The notes beneath the pieces are model-generated. The model had not been told where the DNA came from. It did not search any database and saw only the letters and a program-made list of their open reading frames with translations. The translations under genes were made by a program, and so were the position numbers. From positions 1-64,000 of the forward strand of contig NZ_CP042301.2 in the NCBI RefSeq assembly GCF_007922615.2: 64,000 nt of DNA. Direction: 5' to 3'. The stretch comes from Nitratireductor mangrovi. GTDB lineage: Bacteria; Pseudomonadota; Alphaproteobacteria; Rhizobiales; Rhizobiaceae. Of the stretch, positions 44,430 through 54,526 are shown piece after piece (the stretch's first letter is position 1; each line of letters begins with the position of its first letter).

Positions 44430-47400
44430 CTATTTCTTCTCCAGCAGCGCCCGCACCAGCCGTTCGTCGATCTCGCCAGTCGCGTCCATGCCGTTGTCGT
44501 TCTGGAATTGGGCAATGGCGGTCTTGGTCCGGTCACCCATGATGCCGTCGGCAGGACCCGCATCATAGCCGTTCTTGTTAAGGATCGCCTGGATGTTGCG
44601 GATCGCCTGTTTCATGTCGATGCCGGCGGTTGTCGCCTCGCTTTCACGCCACGTCTCCGGGATGTCGACCGTATTGGCTTCCTCGACGACCGGCTTCGGT
44701 TTCCAGAGGTCGGTCGCTGCACGCGCCTTGGCGAGTTGCTCGGGGCGCAGCGCCTTGGCGACCTCGTCACGCTTGGATGCCGCGTCCTTGTCGCCCGCTT
44801 TCGCCACGAGCGCGAACCATTTGTAGGATTCTTCCAGGCTCTGCGGAACGCCGAGCCCCTTGGCGCTCAGGATGCCGAGGTTGAACTGACTGTCCTTGAC
44901 GCCGAGTTCGGCGGCCTTGACGAACCAGCGGGCGGCCGAATCATTGTCCCTGACGCCGTCGCCGCCCATGGCGAACAGCACCGCGAGATTGTGCATGGCG
45001 CTGGCGTTACCCTGGTCGGCGGCCATCTGGTACCAGGTCTTGGCCTTGCCGAGGTCGCGCTCCACGCCCACGCCCTTTTCGTAGAGATTGCCGATCCGGT
45101 ATTGCGCCGGCGCAAGTCCCATTTCTGCAGCGCGCTCGTACCATGTGGCGGCCTTCGCAAGGTCGGCGGTGACGCCGCGTCCATCGGCGTAGCGGCTGCC
45201 GATTTCGAACATGGCGCGCGGATCGCCTGAATCGGCGGCCTCGCGCAGCGCGATCGGGCCGGCCTCGACCGGAGCGGGCTCATAGCTTGTCTCCATGGCT
45301 TCGACCATGGGCTCGTCGGTGCCCGGAACCGCTTCGATCGGATCGGCCAGGGTCATCTCGCCGTCGGTGTCGGTTGCGTCTTCGCCTTCATCGGCGATTT
45401 CGGTTGCCGGTTCCGGCGCCATGTCGGCCCGCGCCGGCGCCTCGCTCGCATTGTCGATCACGCGAACCGGGGCCGCCGGTTCATCCATTGTCTCGACGGT
45501 CAGCTCTTCCGGTTCGGAAGGTGCACTTGCGACCAGAGGAGGAAGACCGTCCGCCGAGGTGCCATCAGCCGCCGTCATTTCGCCGCCGCCGAAAAAGGCT
45601 TTGCCAAGCTGCAGTCCAGCGAGCGCCATCATGATCGCGGCTGCCGCCATCAGGATCGGCTTGCGCTTGGCTCGCAGGAATTCGCCAGCACCAAACTTGC
45701 GCGACGAACCACCCTTTTCGGAACCGCGCTTGAACGAATCGGCTTCGGCGGCGGCGGCTTGCGCGGCGCGCCGGGCGGCGGCGATAAAGTCGGCCTTGGC
45801 GGCTCCTGGATCGGCCTTCGAGGCACCTTGGGCGCGCTCGTCGCGAACGCGCTTCATGATGGCGTTGAGATTGGGAGCGCCGGACCCCGGGTCGAGAGGC
45901 TTGTCTTCGGCTGGTGGGTCGAGCGGCTCGTCGAGCGAGGCCTCGTTCGACATGACCGGCTCGCTGACCCGCTTCTTGTCGGAGGTGGCGTGTTCCGCGT
46001 CGGCCTTGCGACCGGTGAGGGCGCGCGCGAGCCCACCCAGCATCGACTTCTTGCCGGCGCTTGCCGGCTCTTCATCGCGCGGCGACGATTTCACCGCCGC
46101 CTCGGCCGCCTCCGCCGCCGCTTCGGCTGGCGAGCGGTTGTTTCGCGTCAGACCGCCGAGCAGCGACGCCTTGCCGGCCGGAACAGCCGGGGCAGGCTCT
46201 TCCTGTGCGGGTTCGAACGCTTCCGGTGCGATCGGCGGCGCGCTAGCCACCGAGATCTTGCTCTCCGACGTCCTGGCGGGACGGGTCTCTAGAGCGCCAA
46301 GCCGATCCACTACCTTCAGCAACGTGTCGTGGATCGCCTCGAACGTACGAGAATTGCGGTCGTCCGACTTGCGGAACAGACCTTCGAGTGTCTTCAGGTC
46401 GCCTGCCAGGGCCGCCGCGTCTTCATCCGGTATGCCGTCGGTGCCAAGCGTGCGCACAGCGTTTTCCGCGGCCTCACGTGCAGCCGAAATGATCGCGTCG
46501 CGCTGATCGGCGAGCGACTTCTCGATGTCGTCGAGCCGTGGCGCAAGGCTGTCGAGCCCTTCGCTTGCATTGGCCGGACGCGAGAGATGCGCGGTCAGGT
46601 CGGCGAGCTGGCTCTCCAGACTGCGGATCAGCTTCGGATCGATGTCGGAAACCTTGCCGCTTGAACTGTCGAGCCGGCTCGAGATTTCGGCCAGCCGACG
46701 TTCGAGATCTGCGGTGAGGCCAGGCGATTGCACTGGCCGGTTGTCGATTCGCTCCGACAGGTCGGCGAACTTTTCGTCCAGCGCGCGCAACAGTTCAGGG
46801 TCCGACCCCGCGCCGCCCGGCTGCTGAGTGGCAAAGCGCGCGTTGAGGTCTTCAAGCCGACGATCCAGTTCGCTGAACAGCGCCTTGCCTTCCGCGGCCG
46901 CGTGCAGCTGGCGCTCTTCGAGCAAGTTGGCCAGTTCGGAAAAGCGGCGTTCAAGGCTGTCGATGATAGCGCCGTCGCGGCGCCCGGATACTCCGGATTC
47001 GAGCTTGGCGGCGATGTCGGCGACGTGACCGGCAAGATCCTCGATCGCGCGTTCGGGCAGCGACACCCTGCGAGCCACGTCCTCGATCCGGTCGGAAAGC
47101 TGGTTCAGGCGCTCGAAAAGCTCATCCGGCAGCGAATCGCTTTCGCCGATCTGCTCGGTCAGTGCCGCTATACGTGCTTCGATCCGCTCGAGCGGCCCAT
47201 GGTCGAGGGGGCCGGAAGACGCCGCGGCGATCGCGCGCGAGATTTCGTCGAGGCGGGCCTCGAGCGATTCGAGCTTCTTATCGTCGCCAGACGCGTGGCG
47301 GCCGCCAGCAAAGCTCTCGACTGCGCCCGCGAGCGTGCGCACCTTGTCCTCGAGGGAGCGCAGCGACAGCGATTCCGGCAGCGCGTTGACGGCGTCGTTG

Positions 47401-48095
47401 ATCTTGTCGAGGCGCTCGGCCAGGGCCTCCACGGCCGGGTCGGCCTTGGCGCCTGAGGCCCGGTGTTGCAGGCTCTGCCAGCGCTCGTCCATCGAGCGCA
47501 CGGTGTCCTCGCGCGCCAGTTCGGAAAGGGTTTCGCGCACCTGTTCCAGCTCCAGGCGCAGCATGCCGATCCCGCGGTCGTCGCTGTGGTTCGCCATGGT
47601 GTGGATCGAATCGGAAAGCCGCTCCAACTCAGCCATCAGTTCCTGGCCGCCGGCGGAACCGTGCCGCGTCGAAAGCGTGTCGATCTTGTGCCGCAGGGTT
47701 TCGAACTCCTGCCCGAGATCGCCGGAAATCTGGCGATGCAGCTCCTCGCGCAGCGCCTTCAGTTCGCCGGCGATGTCGGCATTGGCCTCGCGGCCGCGCC
47801 GGTCCTGTTCCCACGGATAGGGCCGGGGCTGGACGGCCGGCTCTCGGCGATAACCCCGCATCTCGGCATCGTCGCCATAGCTCCGCTCCATGCTGGTGCC
47901 CGACGCCAGCCGGCGTGCGCGGCGCGAGCGCATGTCCGCGCCCGATGAGCCATGATGGTCTTCCCGTTCGGTCCGCGGCGGCGCGAAACGGCTCTCCAGA
48001 TCGTCGAGCGTCCGGTTGAGATCCTCGATGGCGGTCCGCGGCCGACGCTGGCGCCCGGTGTTAAGGGTCTCGAGATAGGAACGATTGCTGCTCAT
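44430..48095 (-). CDS. podJ: PodJ-like polar localisation factor with Sel1 repeats and PG-binding domain
   Basis: A 1221-residue protein with the architecture of PodJ. Residues about 20-650 are acidic, with heptad-like coiled coils (repeats of the type LERRFSELANLLEE, LEARLDEISRAIAA, LESQLADLTAHLSR). Residues 650-800 are disordered, rich in Ala, Glu and Pro. A single membrane helix (KPILMAAAAIMMALAGLQLG) lies near residues 811-835. Four Sel1-type repeats follow at about 955-1100 (WYERAAEMGLAPAQYRIGNL, YEKGVGV). The C-terminus is a peptidoglycan-binding domain (ILNKNGYDAGPADGIMGDRT). PodJ organises cell poles in Caulobacter and Agrobacterium. The start at 48095 is preferred to an upstream frame without similarity. 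Confidence 0.85.
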   Translation of the reverse strand: MSSNRSYLETLNTGRQRRPRTAIEDLNRTLDDLESRFAPPRTEREDHHGSSGADMRSRRARRLASGTSMERSYGDDAEMRGYRREPAVQPRPYPWEQDRRGREANADIAGELKALREELHRQISGDLGQEFETLRHKIDTLSTRHGSAGGQELMAELERLSDSIHTMANHSDDRGIGMLRLELEQVRETLSELAREDTVRSMDERWQSLQHRASGAKADPAVEALAERLDKINDAVNALPESLSLRSLEDKVRTLAGAVESFAGGRHASGDDKKLESLEARLDEISRAIAAASSGPLDHGPLERIEARIAALTEQIGESDSLPDELFERLNQLSDRIEDVARRVSLPERAIEDLAGHVADIAAKLESGVSGRRDGAIIDSLERRFSELANLLEERQLHAAAEGKALFSELDRRLEDLNARFATQQPGGAGSDPELLRALDEKFADLSERIDNRPVQSPGLTADLERRLAEISSRLDSSSGKVSDIDPKLIRSLESQLADLTAHLSRPANASEGLDSLAPRLDDIEKSLADQRDAIISAAREAAENAVRTLGTDGIPDEDAAALAGDLKTLEGLFRKSDDRNSRTFEAIHDTLLKVVDRLGALETRPARTSESKISVASAPPIAPEAFEPAQEEPAPAVPAGKASLLGGLTRNNRSPAEAAAEAAEAAVKSSPRDEEPASAGKKSMLGGLARALTGRKADAEHATSDKKRVSEPVMSNEASLDEPLDPPAEDKPLDPGSGAPNLNAIMKRVRDERAQGASKADPGAAKADFIAAARRAAQAAAAEADSFKRGSEKGGSSRKFGAGEFLRAKRKPILMAAAAIMMALAGLQLGKAFFGGGEMTAADGTSADGLPPLVASAPSEPEELTVETMDEPAAPVRVIDNASEAPARADMAPEPATEIADEGEDATDTDGEMTLADPIEAVPGTDEPMVEAMETSYEPAPVEAGPIALREAADSGDPRAMFEIGSRYADGRGVTADLAKAATWYERAAEMGLAPAQYRIGNLYEKGVGVERDLGKAKTWYQMAADQGNASAMHNLAVLFAMGGDGVRDNDSAARWFVKAAELGVKDSQFNLGILSAKGLGVPQSLEESYKWFALVAKAGDKDAASKRDEVAKALRPEQLAKARAATDLWKPKPVVEEANTVDIPETWRESEATTAGIDMKQAIRNIQAILNKNGYDAGPADGIMGDRTKTAIAQFQNDNGMDATGEIDERLVRALLEKK

Positions 48096-48555
48096 CAGGA
48101 CGCCCGTTCGAGTTCGCTGTCCCGGAGGGTTTCTCCGGTCCCTGGAGTGTACGCATCGGGAGATGTCGCTCCGGCATCCGACCGGAATCCGTCTCTTCTC
48201 CTCGGTGCGCATCGCCGTGAAGAACGCTGAAACAGGATAGCCACGGGAAATCGACACACGCACAATTCTCCACGTGTGGTAAACAACGCGTTAACCAAAC
48301 TTACCAAGTCGGCAACGAACACCCGATCGGACCGTGCAGCTTCGGGTGCGACGATTTGGCTCTGGTTTGAAACAGTTCGATGTCAAACTGTGAGTTGAAT
48401 TTCCCCAACGTCAGAATTATGTGCACTGCACAAATGCGGAGATGCGTTGCGATTCGCGACGCCCGAACCCACAGCAGTGATGACTACCGCAGGGGCTGGA
48501 TCGCCTCCGGCGTGCTTTGCGTGCGGAGCATCGCGCAAGATTTGGAACGACCCTC
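48096..48555. other. Intergenic region between podJ and merR
   Basis: About 460 bases between divergent genes. It contains a perfect 13-bp palindrome TGTGCACTGCACA at 48420-48432. No gene is visible. Promoter elements cannot be placed with confidence. Confidence 0.4.
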
Positions 48556-49002
48556 ATGATGAAGACTGTTTCGGCCATCGAGGCGATGGCCAGTGCATCC
48601 GATGCCTTTTCCGAGACCATGGACGGCTATGAGCGCATCGGCGACCTTGCCCGCGAGCACGGCGTCTCGCTTCGCACCCTGCGTTTCTACGAGGACAAGG
48701 GGCTGCTCAACCCGCGCCGCGAAGGAACGACAAGGCTTTATTCCCGTCGGGAAAAAGCCCGGCTCAAGCTGATCCTGCTCGGCCGGAATGTCGGGTTCTC
48801 GCTGCGCGAGGTGAAGCAACTTCTTGATCTCTACGAACCCTCCGGCGGCAACGTTCGGCAGCTCAGGGTGGCGCTCGAAAAGTCCGAGAAGCAGTTGACC
48901 CGGCTGGAAAAACAGCGCGCCTCGATTGATGAGGCGATCGCGCAGCTCAAGGACGCGATGGGTGTGGTTCGCCAGCGCCTCGACGAACGCGCGGCCTCCT
49001 GA
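48556..49002 (+). CDS. MerR-family regulator (LiuR-type candidate)
   Basis: A 148-residue MerR protein. The N-terminal HTH is YERIGDLAREHGVSLRTLRF and then YEDKGLLNPRR, with REGTTRLYSRREKARLKLIL and GFSLREVKQLLDLY; a helix of about 50 residues follows (LEKSEKQLTRLEKQRASIDE), the dimerisation coil. There are no metal-binding cysteines in the short tail, so it is not a metal sensor. It precedes the acyl-CoA degradation operon and is separated by a 36-bp inverted repeat. MerR proteins of the LiuR group control branched-chain amino acid and fatty-acid degradation in proteobacteria; this match is by context and motif. Confidence 0.88.
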   Translation: MMKTVSAIEAMASASDAFSETMDGYERIGDLAREHGVSLRTLRFYEDKGLLNPRREGTTRLYSRREKARLKLILLGRNVGFSLREVKQLLDLYEPSGGNVRQLRVALEKSEKQLTRLEKQRASIDEAIAQLKDAMGVVRQRLDERAAS

Positions 49003-49034
49003 CCGGACGCACTTCACTCGCATTTTGACGCAGC

Positions 49035-49070
49035 GCAAAAATTGACGTTTACGCAAACGTCAATTTTTGC
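49035..49070. promoter_or_regulatory. 36-bp inverted repeat, putative MerR operator of the acyl-CoA operon
   Basis: Two perfect 16-bp arms, GCAAAAATTGACGTTT and AAACGTCAATTTTTGC, around the centre ACGC. It lies 33 bases after the merR stop and 77 bases before the first acyl-CoA dehydrogenase start. Its core GACGTTT-N4-AAACGTC is repeated before nitronate monooxygenase (33572-33589). MerR operators are usually dyads placed in a stretched promoter, which suits this site. Confidence 0.8.
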
Positions 49071-49146
49071 TAGGGCATCCTCCTGAAGATTGCCGCCGCG
49101 CGCTGCCACGGTTTGAGCGCGGCGAGACCTTTGTTGGAGGAACCCC

Positions 49147-50931
49147 ATGCCGACCTATCGCGCCCCTGTCGAAGACACCCTGTTCGTCCTCAAGGACGTG
49201 CTCGGCTACGAGCGCTATTCCAACCTGCCAGGCTTCTCCGATGCCACGCCGGACGTGCTTGAAGCGATTCTCGCCGAAGGTGCAAAGCTGGCCGAGAACG
49301 TCATGCATCCGCTGAACCGGGTCGGTGACGAAGAGGGTTGCGTTCGCCACGACGACGGGTCGGTATCGACGCCGAAGGGTTTCAAGGAAGCTTACGATCA
49401 GTACCGCGAAGGCGGCTGGATGGGTCTGGCTGCTCCTGTCGAATTTGGCGGTCAGGGCCTGCCCTATTCGGTCCATTCCGCGGTCGGCGAATACATGTCT
49501 TCGGCCAATATGGCGCTGATGATGTATCCCGGCCTCACGCAGGGCGCCATCGCTGCGATCCTCGTCCACGGCTCGGACGAGCAGAAGCAGACCTTCGTGC
49601 CCAAGATGGTCGAGGGCACCTGGACCGGCACCATGAACCTCACCGAACCGCATTGCGGTACGGATCTTGGTCTCTTGCGCAGCAAGGCCGTCCCCAACGG
49701 CGATGGCTCCTACAAGATCTCCGGCCAGAAGATTTTCATCTCCGCCGGCGAGCACGACATGTCGGAAAACATCATCCATCTGGTGCTGGCCCGCATCGAG
49801 GGCGCGCCGGAAGGGGTGAAGGGCATCTCGCTGTTCATCGTTCCCAAGTTCGACGCCGAGACCGGCGAACGCAATGCGGTCTCCTGCGGGTCGATCGAGG
49901 AGAAGATGGGCATCCACGGAAACTCCACCTGCGTTATGAACTATGACGAGGCCAAGGGCTTCCTGATCGGCGAGGAGAATGGTGGCCTGAAGGCCATGTT
50001 CGTGATGATGAACGAGGCCCGTCTCGGCGTCGGCATGCAGGGTCATTCCGTTGCCGAAGTGGCCTACCAGAACGCTGTCGCCTACGCCAAGGAGCGCCTG
50101 CAGGGCCGCGCGCTCACCGGTGCCAAGGAGAAGGACAAGAAGGCCGACCCGATCATCGTCCACCCCGACATCCGCCGTAAGCTGATGACGATGCGCGCCT
50201 TCAACGAAGCCGGCCGCGCGCTAATCCTGTGGACGGCGATCAAGTCCGACGTCGCCCACCGTTCGGGCGACGACAAGGAGCGCCAGGCGGCCGACGACCA
50301 CATGGGCCTGATGACGCCGGTCATCAAGGGCGTGCTGACCGACAAGGGTTTCGACCACGCGGTCATGGCGCAGCAGGTCTTCGGCGGCCACGGCTACATC
50401 GAAGAGCACGGCATGAGCCAGTTCGTGCGCGACGCCCGCATCGCCATGATCTATGAGGGCGCCAACGGCATCCAGGCACTCGACCTGGTCGGGCGCAAGC
50501 TGCCCCAGAACGGCGGCCGCGCCATCCAGGCCTTCTTCAAGGAGGTCGGCGACTTCTGCGAGGAAAACCGCTCCGACGAGAAGATGGCGCCGTTCACCAA
50601 GGCACTCAAGAAGGGCCTCAACGACCTGCAGGCCGCCACCATGTGGCTGATGCAGAACGCCATGCAGAAGCCGGACAATGCCGGTGCTGCCTCGACCGAC
50701 TACATGCATCTCTTCGGGCTGGTCTCGCTTGGCTACATGTGGGCCATGATGGCGAAGGTTGCCCAGGCCAAGCTTGCCGAGGGCGCCAACGGAGCGTCAT
50801 CTTTCTGTGAGAACAAGCTCGTGACCGGTCGCTTCTTCATGGAGCGGGTCATGCCGGAGACGGCGGCGCATCTCGCCCGAATCTCGGCGGGCGCCGATTC
50901 CATGATGGCGCTGCAGGCGGACGCGTTCTGA
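49147..50931 (+). CDS. Acyl-CoA dehydrogenase, long form (FadE/DmdC-like)
   Basis: A 594-residue FAD-dependent dehydrogenase of the long group (about 600 residues, as in 3-methylmercaptopropionyl-CoA dehydrogenase DmdC and FadE-like enzymes). Motifs: [58 protein letters not shown], and [18 protein letters not shown] with the catalytic base region. A C-terminal extra domain ([20 protein letters not shown]) extends beyond typical acyl-CoA dehydrogenases. The start ATG at 49147 follows TTGGAGGAACCCC. It is the first gene of the operon behind the inverted repeat. Chain-length preference cannot be read from the sequence. Confidence 0.9.
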   Translation: MPTYRAPVEDTLFVLKDVLGYERYSNLPGFSDATPDVLEAILAEGAKLAENVMHPLNRVGDEEGCVRHDDGSVSTPKGFKEAYDQYREGGWMGLAAPVEFGGQGLPYSVHSAVGEYMSSANMALMMYPGLTQGAIAAILVHGSDEQKQTFVPKMVEGTWTGTMNLTEPHCGTDLGLLRSKAVPNGDGSYKISGQKIFISAGEHDMSENIIHLVLARIEGAPEGVKGISLFIVPKFDAETGERNAVSCGSIEEKMGIHGNSTCVMNYDEAKGFLIGEENGGLKAMFVMMNEARLGVGMQGHSVAEVAYQNAVAYAKERLQGRALTGAKEKDKKADPIIVHPDIRRKLMTMRAFNEAGRALILWTAIKSDVAHRSGDDKERQAADDHMGLMTPVIKGVLTDKGFDHAVMAQQVFGGHGYIEEHGMSQFVRDARIAMIYEGANGIQALDLVGRKLPQNGGRAIQAFFKEVGDFCEENRSDEKMAPFTKALKKGLNDLQAATMWLMQNAMQKPDNAGAASTDYMHLFGLVSLGYMWAMMAKVAQAKLAEGANGASSFCENKLVTGRFFMERVMPETAAHLARISAGADSMMALQADAF

Positions 50932-50995
50932 CGGCGATCGCCTCTGTTCACATTTGAACGAATTTGCTATTGGCGATAACGAAGGAGGAGCGTTC

Positions 50996-52168
50996 ATGGC
51001 CACCGATCCCGCCACCGTTCTCGGATTGCCCAAGGCCTCCTGGGCCGGCGAGGACGTCGGCATGCTCTACGACATGGCGACAAAATTCCTCGAGGCTGAG
51101 ATCGCACCGCGCTACGAGGAATTCGAGAAGGCCGAGATATTCGATCGCGAAAGCTGGCGCAAGGCTGGCGAGAACGGTCTCCTTTGCGCGTCGATGCCGG
51201 AAGAATATGGCGGTTCGGGCGGCACCTACGCCCATGAGAGTGCCATCATCGAGGCGCTGAGCCATGTCGGCGTCGACGGCTTCGGCATCGCGCTCCACAA
51301 CTCGATCGTTGCGCCCTATATCGCCCATTACGGTTCGGAAGAGCAGAAGAGGAAATGGCTGCCGCGGATGGCCAGCGGCGAACTGATCGGCGCCATCGCG
51401 ATGACCGAGCCGGGCGCCGGCTCGGACCTGCAGGGCGTCAAGACCCGCGCCGAGAAGGACGGCAACCACTACCGCATCAACGGCTCCAAGACCTTCATCA
51501 CCAACGGCCAGTTGGCCAACCTGATCGTCGTCGTCACCAAGACCGACCCGGAGAAGGGCGCGAAGGGCACCTCGCTGATCGTGGTCGAGACCGACGAGGT
51601 CGAGGGCTTCGAGCGCGGCCGCAACCTCGACAAGATCGGCCTCAAGTCCAACGACACGTCGGAACTGTTCTTCAACGACGTGCGCGTGCCGACCGCCAAC
51701 CTGCTCGGCCACGAGGAAGGGCAGGGCTTTATCCAGCTGATGCAGCAATTGCCGCAGGAACGCCTGCAGATCGGCGGCTCGGCAATTGCCATGATCGAGC
51801 GCGCGCTCGCGCTGACCATCGATTACGTCAAGGAGCGCAGCGCCTTCGGCCGCAAGGTCATTGACTTCCAGAACACGCAGTTCAAGCTGGCGGAACTGAA
51901 GACCGAGGCCACGATCGGCCGCGTCTTCTACAACAATTGCGTGGAGCGCCACGTCGATGGCGGCCTCGACCCGGTCACCGCCTCGATGGCCAAGTACTGG
52001 CTCTCCGATCTGCAGGGAAAGATCGTCGACGAATGCCTGCAGCTTCACGGCGGCTACGGCTACATGAACGAATACCCGATCGCGCGCATGTATCGCGACG
52101 CCCGCGTGCAGCGCATCTATGGCGGCACCAACGAGATCATGAAGCTTCTGATCGCGCGGAGCCTGTGA
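50996..52168 (+). CDS. Acyl-CoA dehydrogenase (medium/long-chain type)
   Basis: A 390-residue flavoprotein of the standard ACAD length. Motifs: AMTEPGAGSDLQGVKTRAEK, INGSKTFITNGQLANLIVVV, KGTSLIVVETDEVEGFERGR, FGRKVIDFQNTQFKLAEL and the C-terminal QLHGGYGYMNEYPIARMYRD, AQRIYGGTNEIM with the catalytic glutamate nearby. The start at 50996 follows GAAGGAGGAGCGTTC, a good Shine-Dalgarno. It lies 64 bases after the long ACAD gene and two bases before the thioesterase start. Together with thiolase and FadJ it makes a beta-oxidation set. Confidence 0.93.
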   Translation: MATDPATVLGLPKASWAGEDVGMLYDMATKFLEAEIAPRYEEFEKAEIFDRESWRKAGENGLLCASMPEEYGGSGGTYAHESAIIEALSHVGVDGFGIALHNSIVAPYIAHYGSEEQKRKWLPRMASGELIGAIAMTEPGAGSDLQGVKTRAEKDGNHYRINGSKTFITNGQLANLIVVVTKTDPEKGAKGTSLIVVETDEVEGFERGRNLDKIGLKSNDTSELFFNDVRVPTANLLGHEEGQGFIQLMQQLPQERLQIGGSAIAMIERALALTIDYVKERSAFGRKVIDFQNTQFKLAELKTEATIGRVFYNNCVERHVDGGLDPVTASMAKYWLSDLQGKIVDECLQLHGGYGYMNEYPIARMYRDARVQRIYGGTNEIMKLLIARSL

Positions 52169-52170
52169 CG

Positions 52171-52620
52171 ATGAGCAAGCCGATTGTGCCGGGCTTTTCG
52201 ACCGACCAGGCGCCTGCCACGGCGAAATGGCTCGGCATGGACGTGGTGTCCTGGGACCGCGAGGCCGGCAAGTTGCGCGTCTCCTTCGATCCGCCGCGCG
52301 ACGTCATCAATTTCGGCGGCGTTGTCCAGGGCGGCTTCCTGGTCGCGATGATGGACGACGCGATGGGCTTCAACGCCTTCATCAGCCTCGGCATGAAGAA
52401 TGCGCAGGCCTCTATCGACATCCACACCCACTTCTTTCGCCCTGTCGCTTATGGCCGCACCGAGGTCGAGGCGCGCATCGTTCGCGCCGGGCGCAGCGTG
52501 GCCTTCCTGGAGGCCGAACTCTTCGACAAGGACGGCGTAATGGCCGCGCGGGCGGTTTCGAGCAGCAAGCTGACACCGATCGGCGGCGGATCGGGTGATC
52601 GAAAGGCAGCAGGCGCATGA
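52171..52620 (+). CDS. PaaI-type hotdog thioesterase
   Basis: A 149-residue hotdog-fold acyl-CoA thioesterase. The active-site segment is INFGGVVQGGFLVAMMDDAM, then SIDIHTHFFRPVAYGRTEVE and ARIVRAGRSVAFLEAELFDK. The gene starts two bases after the ACAD stop and overlaps the GST gene by four bases (ATGA). It probably releases CoA from dead-end or toxic acyl-CoAs formed in the pathway. Confidence 0.87.
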   Translation: MSKPIVPGFSTDQAPATAKWLGMDVVSWDREAGKLRVSFDPPRDVINFGGVVQGGFLVAMMDDAMGFNAFISLGMKNAQASIDIHTHFFRPVAYGRTEVEARIVRAGRSVAFLEAELFDKDGVMAARAVSSSKLTPIGGGSGDRKAAGA

Positions 52621-53249
52621 CCGAATTTTCCCTCCGCTGCTTTGCCGAGTCAGGGAATGCCTACAAGGTCGCGCTGATGCTCGAACTGTGCGGCGCCGAC
52701 TGGCAGCCGAAAGGTGTCCAGTTCTTCAAGGGCGAGACCCGCTCGGACGACTACCGCGCGATCAATGTGATGGGTGAGGCGCCGGTGCTGATCCATCATC
52801 GTGACGGCGGCGACTTCACGTTGTCGCAGTCGGGCGCGATCCTCATCTATCTCGCGCGGCATTTCGGCAAGTTCGGCCATGAGAGCGAGGCCGAGGAGTT
52901 CGAGATCCTGCGCTGGATCCTTTTCGATAATCACAAGCTCACCAGCTATACCGCAACCGAGCGCTTCATGCGCCATTTCCGCGGCAAGGCCGGCGATCCG
53001 ACGGCCGAGTTCATCTATTCGCGCGCCAAGGATGCCTGGCAGGTTCTCGAAACCCATCTTCAGGGCCGCGACTGGGTGGCTGCCGGCCGACCTACCATCG
53101 CCGACCTCTCGCTTTGCGGTTATCTCTACTGGCCCGAGCAGATCGGCGCGGACTGGCAGGAGCTTCCGGCGATTGCCGCCTGGCTGGAGCGGCTGAAGGC
53201 AATTCCCGGCTGGCAGGCGCCCGAGGCGCTGATGCCGTCCGGCCAATAG
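52617..53249 (+). CDS. Glutathione S-transferase family protein
   Basis: A 210-residue GST with thioredoxin-like N-terminal domain (FSLRCFAESGNAYKVALMLE, VMGEAPVLIHHRDGG, FTLSQSGAILIYLARHFG) and helical C-terminal domain (LQGRDWVAAGRPTIADLSLC). The serine at the usual catalytic position may be S12 in FAESGNAYK, as in theta/nu-like proteins. It overlaps the thioesterase gene and precedes the thiolase by 61 bases. Its place in a beta-oxidation operon is frequent in rhizobia, maybe detoxifying reactive acyl-CoA intermediates. Confidence 0.88.
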   Translation: MTEFSLRCFAESGNAYKVALMLELCGADWQPKGVQFFKGETRSDDYRAINVMGEAPVLIHHRDGGDFTLSQSGAILIYLARHFGKFGHESEAEEFEILRWILFDNHKLTSYTATERFMRHFRGKAGDPTAEFIYSRAKDAWQVLETHLQGRDWVAAGRPTIADLSLCGYLYWPEQIGADWQELPAIAAWLERLKAIPGWQAPEALMPSGQ

Positions 53250-53310
53250 CAGACACAAACCACGAAGCGTCCGGTTGCCACGGACCGGGCGCCGACAAAG
53301 GAGACACCCA

Positions 53311-54519
53311 ATGGCTGATGCATATGTCTACGACGCCGTCAGAACGCCGCGCGGTCGCGGCAAGAAGGACGGCTCCCTGCACGAGGTGCCGGCGGTCAGG
53401 CTGGCGGCAAAGACGCTGGAGGCGGTTCGCGACCGCAATGGTCTCGACACCTCGAAGGTCGACGACATCATCTTCGGCTGCGTCGATCCGGTTGGCGAGG
53501 CCGGCTCGGTGATCCCGCGCGCCGCCGCCTTCGAGGCCGGCTACGCCACCGAGGCGCCCGGCATCCAGGTCTCGCGCTTCTGCGCCTCCGGCCTCGACGC
53601 CATCAACCTCGGTGCGGCCAAGATCGCGGGCGGCGGCGACGACATCGTCATTGCCGGCGGCGTGGAATCGATGTCCCGCGTCGGCATGGGTGCCTCCGGC
53701 GGCGCCTGGTTCATGGACCCGTCGGTCGGCCTGCCGGCCTATTTCATGCCGCAGGGTGTTTCCGCAGACCTCATCGCCACCAAATACGGCTTCTCACGCG
53801 ACGACGTCGACGCCTATGCCGTGGAAAGCCAGAAGCGCGCGGACGCCGCCTGGAAGGACGGCCGCTTCAAGGATTCGGTCATCCCGATCAAGGACCAGAA
53901 CGGCCTCAACATTCTCGACCATGACGAGCACATGCGCCCGACGACCGACATGCAGTCGCTGGCCTCGCTCAACCCGTCCTTCGTCATGCCGGGCGAGATG
54001 GGTGGCTTCAACGCCGTCGCGGTCCAGCGCTATCCCGAGATCGAGGGCGTCAACCACGTCCACCATGCCGGTAACTCGTCGGGTATCGTCGACGGCTCGG
54101 CGGCCGTGCTGCTCGGATCCAAGAAGGCGGGCAAGACGCTGGGCATGAAGCCGAGGGCCAGGATCAAGGCCTACACCAATGTCGGCTCCGAACCGGCGAT
54201 CATGCTGACCGGCCCGGTCGACGTCACTGAGAAGCTCCTCAAGAAGGCCAAGATGACGCTCGACGACATCGACCTCTTCGAGCTCAACGAGGCTTTCGCC
54301 TCGGTCGTCCTGCGCTACATGCAGGCCTTCGACATCGACCACGACAAGATCAACGTCAATGGCGGTGCGATCGCCATGGGGCACCCTCTCGGCGCCACCG
54401 GCGCGATGATTTTCGGCACGGTGCTCGACGAACTCGAGCGACGTGACCTGAACACCGCGCTCGTGACGCTGTGCATTGGCGCCGGCATGGGCACCGCGAC
54501 GATCATCGAGCGGGTATAG
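53311..54519 (+). CDS. Acetyl-CoA C-acyltransferase (thiolase)
   Basis: A 402-residue thiolase catalysing the last step of beta-oxidation. The nucleophilic cysteine is C91 in [39 protein letters not shown] motif ([18 protein letters not shown]) and [16 protein letters not shown] with the second cysteine are complete. The start follows AAAGGAGACACCCA. It is followed by a 140-base RIME-like palindrome and then FadJ; together they would form the trifunctional FadJ-FadI pair. The subgroup could equally be FadA/FadI or an acetyl-CoA acetyltransferase. Confidence 0.93.
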   Translation: MADAYVYDAVRTPRGRGKKDGSLHEVPAVRLAAKTLEAVRDRNGLDTSKVDDIIFGCVDPVGEAGSVIPRAAAFEAGYATEAPGIQVSRFCASGLDAINLGAAKIAGGGDDIVIAGGVESMSRVGMGASGGAWFMDPSVGLPAYFMPQGVSADLIATKYGFSRDDVDAYAVESQKRADAAWKDGRFKDSVIPIKDQNGLNILDHDEHMRPTTDMQSLASLNPSFVMPGEMGGFNAVAVQRYPEIEGVNHVHHAGNSSGIVDGSAAVLLGSKKAGKTLGMKPRARIKAYTNVGSEPAIMLTGPVDVTEKLLKKAKMTLDDIDLFELNEAFASVVLRYMQAFDIDHDKINVNGGAIAMGHPLGATGAMIFGTVLDELERRDLNTALVTLCIGAGMGTATIIERV

Positions 54520-54526
54520 CGCCGTA

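Noticed and set aside
48420..48432. TGTGCACTGCACA palindrome as the MerR autoregulatory site
   Set aside because: It does not resemble the GACGTTT-N4-AAACGTC motif and lies more than 120 bases before merR; kept only as a note in the intergenic entry.
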